Below are positions 46,091 through 54,541 of a stretch of 58,796 nt of DNA, piece after piece (positions within the stretch are counted from its first letter, which is position 1; each line of letters starts with the position of its first letter). The translations under genes were made by a program, and so were the position numbers. The notes under the pieces were generated by a model that did not search any database, was not told the origin of the DNA, and was given only the letters and a program-made list of their open reading frames with translations. Origin of the DNA: Halomonas campaniensis (GTDB taxonomy: Bacteria; Pseudomonadota; Gammaproteobacteria; Pseudomonadales; Halomonadaceae); the NCBI RefSeq assembly GCF_002211105.1, contig NZ_JPUA01000011.1, forward strand, positions 113,006 through 171,801, in the 5' to 3' direction.

Positions 46091-47520
46091 TGGCGCGTAA
46101 ATCCTCTTCTACCTCCGAGCAAAAAGGCTTTGATGCCATTGGCCGTTTCTCAGAAAAAGGCCAAAAGCCATTTCGCCCTTTTATGGATCGGCTGTTTGCC
46201 AAGCGTGTCTCTTCCGCCCACTTAAGCCGTGATTGGGCAAGCGATACCGACTGGGCGCGTATGCAGCAAGAGCCCATTCGTGCACGGCTATTCCTGTATA
46301 CCGTTTTGCTGACCGTTGTGGCGCTTTTAGTGTGGGCGTATTTCGCCTCTATCGATGAAGTGACCCGAGGAGCGGGGCGGGTGATCCCCGCCAGCCAGTT
46401 GCAGCGTATTCAGTCGTTTGACGGTGGCGTTATTGAACAAATCTTTATTCGCGAAGGGCAAATTGTTGAAGCAGGGGAAGTGCTGATGCAAATTGACCCC
46501 ACTCGTTTCGTTTCGGATTTTCGTGAAAACCGTGCTCAGCGCTATGCACTTCAAGCACGCGCTGAAAGGCTGCGAGCATTGGCAACAGGCACTGCATTTG
46601 AGCCTTCCGAAGAGCTGCGCCAAGAAGTGCCGGATATTGTGGCCCAGGAGCGCGAGGTTTATGAGAGCCGCCGCGAAGAGTTGCGCGAACAGGAAAATGT
46701 ACTTAATGACCGTATTCGTCAGCGTCGGGAAGAGCTGCGGGAGGCACAAGCTCGCCGTGATACAGCTCAACGTGAGGTCAATATGGCTAGTCAGGAGCTT
46801 AACTTGACGCGACCATTGTTGGCTTCGGGGGCTGTCTCGGAAGTAGAGGTGTTGCGCCTGCAAAGGGATGTGTCCAGCGCTACAGGTGAGCGTAACCAGG
46901 CTGATGCTGCCGTTTCACGACTTGAAGCCGCTGTCGAAGAAGCCGAGGGTCAACTGCTGGAGCTAAGCGCAGAGCGTCGGAGTGAGTGGCGCAATGACCT
47001 TGCGCAAACGCTCGGTGACTTAAACGCATTACAGCAATCGGGCACAGGGCTGCAGGATCGCGTTCGATTGACCGAAATTCGTTCGCCGGTTGATGGCATC
47101 GTTCAACGTATCCACATCAACACCATCGGCGGGGTTGCCCAGCCAGGGCAAGAGGTTGTTGAAATCGTGCCTACTGACGACCAGTTGCTGGTTGAAGCAC
47201 GCATCGCCCCGCAAGATATCGCCTTTTTGCACCCAGGGCAGCCTGCCACTATCAAACTCACGGCCTACGACTATGCCATTTATGGTGGCTTACAGGCTGA
47301 GTTAGAGCGTATTAGTGCCGATACCATTACTGATGATGACGGTAATACCTTCTACCAAGTGCGGGTGCGTAGTTTAGAAAACGAAAATGTCGCCGATAGA
47401 TTACAAGTAATCCCCGGCATGACAGCGCAGGTGGATATAGTAACGGGCAAGCGCACAGTGATGCAGTTTATGCTGAAACCTGTCTTAAGAGCGTGGCGTG
47501 ATTCCATGGGGGAGCGCTGA
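46090..47520 (+). CDS. HlyD-family membrane fusion protein (LapC-like)
   Basis: 476 residues: a cytoplasmic N-terminal segment, one membrane helix (about 60-85, LFLYTVLLTVVALLVWAYF), a lipoyl half-motif (VIEQIFIREGQIVEAGEVLMQID), a long coiled coil (about 130-310), the second lipoyl half (LTEIRSPVDGIVQRIHINT) and a beta-barrel end (GMTAQVDIVTGKRTV). It links the inner membrane ATPase to the TolC channel. TAATG and TGATG overlaps couple it on both sides. Confidence 0.94.
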   Translation: MARKSSSTSEQKGFDAIGRFSEKGQKPFRPFMDRLFAKRVSSAHLSRDWASDTDWARMQQEPIRARLFLYTVLLTVVALLVWAYFASIDEVTRGAGRVIPASQLQRIQSFDGGVIEQIFIREGQIVEAGEVLMQIDPTRFVSDFRENRAQRYALQARAERLRALATGTAFEPSEELRQEVPDIVAQEREVYESRREELREQENVLNDRIRQRREELREAQARRDTAQREVNMASQELNLTRPLLASGAVSEVEVLRLQRDVSSATGERNQADAAVSRLEAAVEEAEGQLLELSAERRSEWRNDLAQTLGDLNALQQSGTGLQDRVRLTEIRSPVDGIVQRIHINTIGGVAQPGQEVVEIVPTDDQLLVEARIAPQDIAFLHPGQPATIKLTAYDYAIYGGLQAELERISADTITDDDGNTFYQVRVRSLENENVADRLQVIPGMTAQVDIVTGKRTVMQFMLKPVLRAWRDSMGER

Positions 47521-48152
47521 TGAAGCATTGGTTTATTACCACCGACGGTAACTTGAAAGCGCGTTGGAAAAAAGCGTTTCCCGAGATGGTTACTTCCAAA
47601 CCTGATGTTTTTATTGGTAAAGCACAGCCTAATGATGTGGTGTGGTTGTCTACGACGGTTGAGGGGTGGTCAGAACTTATTGGTTCACTAACTGCTAAGG
47701 GAGCTATTGTCGTTGTGCTCAGTTATTCGCCGAATGACCGAGAAGCGTTGAGATCCCTGGATCTGGGGGCGCGAGGATATGTTCACACCCTTGCTGCGCC
47801 GGAGGTGCTTAAGCAAGTAGCACTGGTGGTGACTAATCAAGGTGTGTGGGTTGGTCAAGAGTTGTTGGCTAAAGTGTTGGGTGGTTCTTTCAAAGCGCTT
47901 CAGCAGCGGGCTGAAGGTGGTGAAACTTTCAATACCGCCGAGATTGGGAGTCTCACTGATCGTGAGCGGGGAGTAGCACTCGCTGTCGTGCGCGGCGCGA
48001 CAAATAAAGAAGTTGCGCGTCAGCTCGATATTACTGAACGTACGGTAAAAGCGCATCTTAGCGCTATTTTCAAAAAATTGGCTGTTCGAGATCGCTTACA
48101 GCTTATTTTGAAACTAGCACCGATAGTTGAGCGCGTTCCAGAGCGCTTTTAA
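47520..48152 (+). CDS. LuxR-type regulator with degenerate receiver domain
   Basis: 210 residues. The C-terminal part (about 143-205) is a LuxR/GerE helix-turn-helix: LTDRERGVALAVVRGATNKEVARQLDITERTVKAHLSAIF. The N-terminal part has the alpha/beta pattern of a receiver, but the site of the phosphoryl aspartate is Ser/Thr (VVWLST) and the usual lysine near GARGYVH is missing, so phosphorylation is unlikely. It is coupled to the exporter operon by TGATG and probably regulates the adhesin locus. Confidence 0.85.
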   Translation: MKHWFITTDGNLKARWKKAFPEMVTSKPDVFIGKAQPNDVVWLSTTVEGWSELIGSLTAKGAIVVVLSYSPNDREALRSLDLGARGYVHTLAAPEVLKQVALVVTNQGVWVGQELLAKVLGGSFKALQQRAEGGETFNTAEIGSLTDRERGVALAVVRGATNKEVARQLDITERTVKAHLSAIFKKLAVRDRLQLILKLAPIVERVPERF

Positions 48153-48247
48153 TTTATTTAATTTAGCGTGAGTAGGCCTTAATGTGATGCAGAGCTTCTT
48201 CGCTATATTTCTGACCCTCACATTAGCCTCTATTATTGAGCAACTTA

Positions 48248-51200
48248 ATGCCGGGTATTAAAGATTCTTCACTGCATTGCTCGTTTCCATCAAGTCAGTC
48301 GAGCGCTGAGCATTCTGCCCGAGCGGCTGATCTTTCGCGTGCTTTGGAGAGCATGGGCGATACGGTGATGCCTATTTGGTTGAACAAGCATGCAAAGGTG
48401 ACGGAATTTACACCGGTGATGCTGATTTCGGTAAGCGATGGCTATGAGCGTGCCCAAGTCACGTCTGTGCAGCTTGATTTGGCCAGTTTGCAGGCAGGCA
48501 GTTGGGCGTCGTTATTACCCACTTTTAAGCAAGCGTTGACACGGCTGGAGCGAAAGTTCTCCCATCCTTTGGTGTGGTGTCGGTTGGAATGGCCTTTTGC
48601 CGTGAGAGAGTGGCAGTGGCAGGCGCTGAAAAAAGAGATTAAGCGCTGCAAGCGAAACTATTGCCGTAGCGGTTTAGCGTTTGTGGGTAAGAAATTTCCT
48701 CGACTCCTACTAACAGAGATGGAGCTCAACGCCAATGCCTGTTTGTACTCAGGCAATCGGGTTGCGCACGCTGAAGTTAACCAGGCTAACCTTGAGCGTT
48801 TTATAAAAGCACGTCATGGTTCCAGCCAAATGCCGGATTTTGCTGATGATATGCCGGTATGGAGCTTTTCCACTGCTGGCGTGTTTCTAGACGTGAGTGG
48901 TGAAGCACCAAGTGTACATGCTCTGGATACCCAGCCAAGGCGCTGGGGGCGTCGAGAGGCACCTCCTCTGACAGCAGCATCTACTGGGGAGCTGATAGCG
49001 CGTTCCACTCGTTTTCTGGGTAAGCAAGTGAGTCAAGATGGCCACTATGTGTATGGATATTTCCCCTGCTTTGACCGCCGCATCAACACTTACAATGTGC
49101 TACGTCACGCCAGCAGCACTTATGCTTTATTAGAGGGGTATGAGGCCTGCGCAGATCAGCGTCTTTTAAATGATGGGCAGCTAGACCTGATACGCCAACA
49201 GATACTTTGGGCACTTTCCGGCTTATGTTCCCAGTTTATTATTCATCGCCAAGGGGCTGCTTATGTAGTGGACACCGGCGATGTCATTAAGCTGGGAGCC
49301 AACGCGGTCGCTATTCTGGCGTTGGTAAAGTATCACCAGGTCACGGGAGATGGGTGTTACGCTGATCTGGCAGATGCGCTGGCGCTAGGGATTGCGCGAA
49401 TGCAGGAGGCCGACGGTAGCTTTGTCCATGTACTCAATGCTGCGGATTTATCGGTCAAGGAAAAGACGCGGATAATTTATTACGATGGTGAAGCTGCCTT
49501 TGCACTGATGCGTCTCTACGATCATACCCGCAACCGCCATTGGCTAGACTGCGTGGTCAAAGCGTTTGACTACTTTATCGCCAATGGACACGAAAAGGCG
49601 CATGACCATTGGCTTGCCTATTGCTCAAATGAATTGGTGTCACATCGTCCAGAGCGAAAATATTTTGCCTTTGCGGTGCGCAATATCACGGGCTATGTCG
49701 ATTTTATTCGCGAGCGGATCACCACTTTTCCCACGCTGCTTGAGCTAGCAATGGCGTTTCACAAGACGCTGCTTAAGCTGGAGGCGCGGCCTGATTTAGT
49801 CGATGTGCTGGACGGGTTTGATATCAATGCGTTTTATCGGGCACTGCACGTCAGAGCGAACCATCTTTTGAATGGTTTTTTCTGGCCGGAAATGGCGATG
49901 TACTTTAAGGCGCCCGCTACTATCGTGGATGGTTTTTTTATTCGCCACCACAGTTTTCGCGTAAGGATTGACGATGTAGAACACTATCTTTCGGGGTTGG
50001 TGGCTTATCAACAAATGCTGCGCCAAGGTGAATATGCCAGTATTAAGTCATCGTTAGGTAATAAGCTTGATGCTGCGACGATGGCTTCGACAACAGGTGG
50101 CGTATGGGCAGTAGCGCCACCTGTTGGTTGGCTGGCAAGAGGGGTGTGCAGTTGGTCGCAATCTTTTCAGCCGGGGCAGGTGGTGGTGGCCCGGGGGAAG
50201 GATAAGGGGAGAGGTTGTTTGCCATCAGTAGTGAGGACACTGGTTGCCAAAGGCGCTTCCGCGGTGCTCTGCGAGGATAGTAAGACGTATCTTGATATCG
50301 GCACCCCTGTACTACAGGTGCGTAATGTGCGAGCTGCGATGTTGGCCATAGGCCAGCGGCAACGGCGCTGCTACACTGGCCGTGTCGTTGGTATTACCGG
50401 TAGTGCAGGCAAAACAACGGCAGTGGCGATGCTAGCCCATGCTCTGAGCTACAATAATTCAGTAGGGCAAACGCAAGGCAGCGCCAACCTGCCGGTTGGT
50501 ATTGCCTGGAATATTGCTTCAATGCCCCAAGAAGCTCCGTACTGGGTGGTTGAAATGGCCATCGGCTCCATGGCCCAAAATACGGCGCTTGCTCGCCCTG
50601 ATATTGCCATTATTACGAATATTGCTGCGTCACATCTGGAATACCACCACACCTTGGATGAAATTGCCCGTAAGAAAGCGCTTATTTTTCAGGGTATGCC
50701 ACCCAATGGTGTCGCCATTCTCTATCGCGATATGCCGCAGTATGCGTATCTTGCAGAGCAGGCAAGAATCCACAACCTAACAGTAATCAGCTTTGGTGAG
50801 CATGTTGACGCTGATATACGCATGCTTGAATTTGCAGGTAATAGTGGCCGTATTACGTTCGATGGTGCTATTTATCAGCTCCGCATGAACGCCGCTGGAC
50901 GCCATATGCTGCTTAACGCCATGGCAGTGCTGGCAGTGGCCAGACATGACAACTTACCTTTAGATGCCGTTATGGCACGCTTAGCCTCTTTTAAGGCGGT
51001 GGCAGGGAGGGGAGAGGTGCGGGCCATTGAGTACCACGGAGTGGCGATCACCCTTTATGATGAGGCCTATAACGCTAATCCGCTATCGATGCGCATGGCG
51101 CTGGAGGCTTTCGCTGCACTGCCCGTACAAGCTAACCAAAAGTTATTAATTCTCGGTGATATGCTGGAGCTTGGCTCAGAGACAGAGGCGTTGCACCTGG

Positions 51201-51424
51201 AACTTTTGCCCATACTTACCGCGCTATCGGCTAGGCAAATACTGCTGTGCGGGCAACATTGCCAAGCGTTAGCGCCACTACTAGGAGGGGAAGCCGCCGG
51301 TGTGCTTCACTTTGCAGATGTCAAAGCATTAGAAACAGCATTACCTGGATACTTAAAACCTCAGGATTGTGTGCTTGTTAAGGCTTCCCATGGCATTGGG
51401 TTGCACGCACTTTTCTCACCATGA
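48248..51424 (+). CDS. Fusion: unknown N-terminus + alpha/alpha-barrel-like domain + MurF-like ligase
   Basis: 1058 residues from ATG 48248 (TTG 48236 would add four; neither has a strong ribosome site). Residues 1-240 match nothing I know. Residues about 245-610 look like a helical six-hairpin glycosidase/epimerase-type domain (DGHYVYGYFPCFDRRINTYNVL, YYDGEAAFALMRLYDHT). Residues about 610-1058 carry full MurF motifs: UDP-binding-like N-terminal part, P-loop GSAGKTT (718-724), NIAASHLEYHHTLDEIARKKA, DEAYNANPLSM (from 938) and LILGDMLELGSE. Mur ligases form amide bonds with ATP through an acyl phosphate. Normal MurF is about 450 residues and sits in the dcw cluster, so this is not the housekeeping enzyme. 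It overlaps the next gene by four bases. Confidence 0.8.
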   Translation: MPGIKDSSLHCSFPSSQSSAEHSARAADLSRALESMGDTVMPIWLNKHAKVTEFTPVMLISVSDGYERAQVTSVQLDLASLQAGSWASLLPTFKQALTRLERKFSHPLVWCRLEWPFAVREWQWQALKKEIKRCKRNYCRSGLAFVGKKFPRLLLTEMELNANACLYSGNRVAHAEVNQANLERFIKARHGSSQMPDFADDMPVWSFSTAGVFLDVSGEAPSVHALDTQPRRWGRREAPPLTAASTGELIARSTRFLGKQVSQDGHYVYGYFPCFDRRINTYNVLRHASSTYALLEGYEACADQRLLNDGQLDLIRQQILWALSGLCSQFIIHRQGAAYVVDTGDVIKLGANAVAILALVKYHQVTGDGCYADLADALALGIARMQEADGSFVHVLNAADLSVKEKTRIIYYDGEAAFALMRLYDHTRNRHWLDCVVKAFDYFIANGHEKAHDHWLAYCSNELVSHRPERKYFAFAVRNITGYVDFIRERITTFPTLLELAMAFHKTLLKLEARPDLVDVLDGFDINAFYRALHVRANHLLNGFFWPEMAMYFKAPATIVDGFFIRHHSFRVRIDDVEHYLSGLVAYQQMLRQGEYASIKSSLGNKLDAATMASTTGGVWAVAPPVGWLARGVCSWSQSFQPGQVVVARGKDKGRGCLPSVVRTLVAKGASAVLCEDSKTYLDIGTPVLQVRNVRAAMLAIGQRQRRCYTGRVVGITGSAGKTTAVAMLAHALSYNNSVGQTQGSANLPVGIAWNIASMPQEAPYWVVEMAIGSMAQNTALARPDIAIITNIAASHLEYHHTLDEIARKKALIFQGMPPNGVAILYRDMPQYAYLAEQARIHNLTVISFGEHVDADIRMLEFAGNSGRITFDGAIYQLRMNAAGRHMLLNAMAVLAVARHDNLPLDAVMARLASFKAVAGRGEVRAIEYHGVAITLYDEAYNANPLSMRMALEAFAALPVQANQKLLILGDMLELGSETEALHLELLPILTALSARQILLCGQHCQALAPLLGGEAAGVLHFADVKALETALPGYLKPQDCVLVKASHGIGLHALFSP

Positions 51425-52446
51425 CGGCTATTTGTAACTACGTCTCGATAGCTCGGTGTGGGTGGGGTGCTCTGCTACTGTTTTGTGTGGCGTTGCTACC
51501 TCCTGGTGCTGCTTATCCGCTGTCTGAAGTCGGCGCATGCTATTACCTGCAGCGCGATAGGTTGCTTGAGCAGTTGGAAAATGAGCCGAATCTTGCGAAG
51601 GGAGGTGATGACACGCACTTCTTTGTCGAGAGCTCTGACCCGCATTCGGAACTACCCTCTACGCGCCTAGATGATCTGGATATTCAGTTGGCGGCTGCCG
51701 ATGCTCTCTATAGCCAAGTATTGGGGCTCACGCCACCTTTGCATATGCCACGCTATCAGCGTGCGGGCTTCATTATGGTTATTTTACGTGCGGATCAAAC
51801 ACGTGGAGGGCAGGCTTATGACGAAGTTGTACGCAGCGCTGCCTCGCCCGATTGCCATATTCGCATGGCACTGGGTGGGCAAGTGGATGCAGCTCACAAC
51901 CTAACCCCTGCACATGAGCTATTTCATCTATACCAAAACGCGCACATGATGTTCAAGCAAGGATGGGTGCATGAAGGATTGGCTCGTTGGTCGGAATCGC
52001 TATTGAGAGGAAATGTACAAGAGGGGCCTCCCTTACCTGCTAATGTCGAGGCACTTGAGAGGGTGTTGCAAGAGAGCTATGGCGCAGCGCCATTTTGGCA
52101 GCGATTGTTTTATTTGCTTGACCCCCAAGGGGATATATCCATTCCCGATGCGCTTCGAGATATACGCTATCACGATGGTAGCCAAGTCGTGGCGGTGTCC
52201 GAGCGTTATGGGAGCGCATTTCTACCGCTGTTATTTTCTTCACTGCATGAGGCCGGGGCAGTACTTGCAGCTCAAGAGCAATGGCCAGTGTACGGCTGGG
52301 CGGAGGCAGACCAGCGCAGTCTGCGCCACAATGAGGCCATCCTATCTGCAGTGCATCATGCAGTTTCAACGTATATGCCGGTAGCAGATCAGCCGGACGA
52401 GTTACGTGTATTTATGCAACTTATAGAGCCAATGGCTGAGCGATGA
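51421..52446 (+). CDS. Exported HExxH metallopeptidase-like protein
   Basis: 341 residues. The hydrophobic N-terminal segment (about 10-31, WGALLLFCVALLPPGAAYP) looks like a signal peptide. HELFH at 165-169 in LTPAHELFHLYQN, followed by WVHEGLARWSE with Glu185, forms a gluzincin-type zinc site (HExxH plus downstream Glu), so a periplasmic or secreted peptidase is likely. I cannot assign it to a MEROPS family. It is coupled by ATGA overlaps to both the ligase fusion and the next gene, so the three are made together. Confidence 0.75.
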   Translation: MTAICNYVSIARCGWGALLLFCVALLPPGAAYPLSEVGACYYLQRDRLLEQLENEPNLAKGGDDTHFFVESSDPHSELPSTRLDDLDIQLAAADALYSQVLGLTPPLHMPRYQRAGFIMVILRADQTRGGQAYDEVVRSAASPDCHIRMALGGQVDAAHNLTPAHELFHLYQNAHMMFKQGWVHEGLARWSESLLRGNVQEGPPLPANVEALERVLQESYGAAPFWQRLFYLLDPQGDISIPDALRDIRYHDGSQVVAVSERYGSAFLPLLFSSLHEAGAVLAAQEQWPVYGWAEADQRSLRHNEAILSAVHHAVSTYMPVADQPDELRVFMQLIEPMAER

Positions 52447-54293
52447 GCAACCTGGCGGCACGCAGTGAGATGGGTGAAATCTATAGTGATCAAGTCCGCG
52501 ATTTAATGGTTGCGCTGGTACGTGCGGTGCTGTGGCCATTCCGCTGGCGCGTGCTCGCTATCCTGTTGATGCAGATCGCCAGCCAGGTAATGCTATTGGC
52601 AAGCCTAGTGCTCCCCTGGCAACTGCTTCAAGTGCTGATAACCGGCCATAGCCGCATCGATGGCTGGATTACCGGGGCAGACACTGGCAGCGGCAAAATA
52701 GCGGTGCTGATAGCATTGGCAGTAGCCTGTTTTTGCTCCTATGCCCTTCTCCAATGGCTGGTTAAAAAAGCCGTCGCGAGTCTTTCGGTAACGATACTGC
52801 GTCACTTAAATAAAACGCGACTGGTTGCTAATCACCGCTTACTCGGCAAACGTGTACTGGGTGTGGTGGTAGGCGCCATATCATCAACGGTTATTGCATT
52901 GCTATTTTGTCTGCTGATCGCTCTTTTGCATCCCCTGTTAGCGCTATTGGCAGTGGTATGTGTGCTTGGGTTGGTAATAGTAGTTTGCTTTTACTACCGC
53001 TTTGAAAGGGTGCAAAAGATTCAAGGTACGCTGCAGGTCAACGTGCTTACCGTGATCAATATCAGTTTTGTACTGGGGTTTTTGATTATTGTTTTGGATT
53101 ACCTAAATGGCACTATGCGGCCGCTCCTGACGCTATTTATACTGTTGCTGAGTATGCGCCAACTCATGGCGGCAAGTATTAATGCGCTGGTGAGTTTCTT
53201 GAGTATTATCAAGTATTTTCAGCAGATTAATATGCTTCTTTTACCGCGAGATCAGCAGGTCTCTCTGTTTTCAATTACTGATTTTGTTCAACGTTTTGAA
53301 CAAACAACTCTCAATCAGTGGCTATTACCCTGGTTGGCTGAGCATCAGCACTGTAACGGCGATCTTGATGTTTTACAGTGCCGTCTGCTACATGGGCGGG
53401 CGATAGCGCAAGTATTGGTGCGTGATGCGGATGGTAACGGCGCTTCACGCTATGTATTACTCAAATGTTATGTGCCTGCTCGGGAGAATGAAGCACTTCA
53501 TGAAGCTGCGCTTCTAAAAGAAGTAAGCGGCTATTGCTATGGCACCATTCCCACAGTGCCTGTTTTACTGGAAAGTGGCCGCTTGCCTTGGTGCTCTTTT
53601 GCATTGTTGGAGGTGGGCGACGAGCTTCCTCTATGGAAAAACTCGGAAGAGCGTAAACCCTGGATGAGTGAACTGCGTCAATGCCTGTTTCATGTTCCAT
53701 TACCTGATCGGCTGATTGCGCAATACACAGCAACGTTTGCCTCTTTACCCGAGCGCATGAAGAAAATAAAGACTTCGCATTTTGCGTATTTGACACACGT
53801 GGATAAAGAAAGCTTTCAAGTTGAGCATTTTATGCATTTGTGGCCACAAATGATGGCTGCGGTGGAAAGAATCCCCAAAAGCCTGACGGTGCAAAACCCG
53901 AGTAGTGCACGGGTGGCGAATATAGACAGCCACATGCTGCTCATGGACTGGCAGGGCTGGGTATATGACACGATGGGAGCTTACTGGCCGTTATCAGCAA
54001 AACTGCATGACGAAGTGTTTGAAGTTATGGAAAGTCAGTGGGAAGCTCTGGTCGCTCAGCGAAAATGGTCTGAATTTGGCTCTCCTACCATTGCTGCACA
54101 TTACGTTGCGTTGGCTGCGCGCGGGCACGAGTTTTGTCAGCGTTGTCAGGCTAATAATGATTCTGGAGCGCTTAATATGATGTCTGGGCTTATAAAAGCT
54201 TATGAGGCAATAGAACATCATCATTCTTTTTTTGCTGATCAAGATGATGATGTTTCAGACTTACATCGTGTTTTGAGCTTGGAGGAAAAGTAG
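52443..54293 (+). CDS. ABC-exporter-like membrane domain fused to degenerate kinase/APH-like domain
   Basis: 616 residues. The N-terminal 270 residues hold about six membrane helices (38-60, 86-108, 138-163, 164-186, 203-222, 227-245) in the layout of an ABC exporter domain, but no ATPase follows. Residues about 300-616 resemble the aminoglycoside phosphotransferase/kinase fold: SRYVLLKCYV with Lys341, HEAALLKEV with Glu354, and MLLMDWQGW with Asp502. Where the catalytic loop HGDLHPGN is expected I read QNPSSARVAN, so the catalytic Asp is missing and activity is doubtful. The start overlaps the peptidase stop (ATGA). The family is unknown to me. Confidence 0.7.
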   Translation: MSNLAARSEMGEIYSDQVRDLMVALVRAVLWPFRWRVLAILLMQIASQVMLLASLVLPWQLLQVLITGHSRIDGWITGADTGSGKIAVLIALAVACFCSYALLQWLVKKAVASLSVTILRHLNKTRLVANHRLLGKRVLGVVVGAISSTVIALLFCLLIALLHPLLALLAVVCVLGLVIVVCFYYRFERVQKIQGTLQVNVLTVINISFVLGFLIIVLDYLNGTMRPLLTLFILLLSMRQLMAASINALVSFLSIIKYFQQINMLLLPRDQQVSLFSITDFVQRFEQTTLNQWLLPWLAEHQHCNGDLDVLQCRLLHGRAIAQVLVRDADGNGASRYVLLKCYVPARENEALHEAALLKEVSGYCYGTIPTVPVLLESGRLPWCSFALLEVGDELPLWKNSEERKPWMSELRQCLFHVPLPDRLIAQYTATFASLPERMKKIKTSHFAYLTHVDKESFQVEHFMHLWPQMMAAVERIPKSLTVQNPSSARVANIDSHMLLMDWQGWVYDTMGAYWPLSAKLHDEVFEVMESQWEALVAQRKWSEFGSPTIAAHYVALAARGHEFCQRCQANNDSGALNMMSGLIKAYEAIEHHHSFFADQDDDVSDLHRVLSLEEK

Positions 54294-54436
54294 CTACTAC
54301 TCATAAACGCCTGTATCGGTTTTATGGCACTGTTGCTCCGCGTACAACCCCTTGCCTTTCCAGATAGCACTAAAAGTCACTTGTATTACTTTTCCTGCCA
54401 CTTTGCCCGTATTGTCCACCGGTACAATATGAAATT

Positions 54437-54450
54437 GCCTTGATCAAGGC
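54437..54450. promoter_or_regulatory. 14-bp perfect palindrome upstream of the adhesin gene
   Basis: GCCTTGATCAAGGC lies 92 bp before the adhesin start in a 248-bp gap (54294-54541). It is a candidate operator. I found no convincing promoter pair or terminator in this gap. Confidence 0.45.
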
Positions 54451-54541
54451 TAGGCTTGCTTCAGAATGCCGTAAATAGCCATTTTCATTAGGCTTCAATA
54501 AAGCGGCGACCTTTAATTAAATGGTGGGCGGGGAACAGCAC

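Noticed and set aside
48248..51424. Calling the fusion protein housekeeping murF
   Set aside because: Size, extra domains and context differ; only the C-terminal 450 residues are MurF-like.
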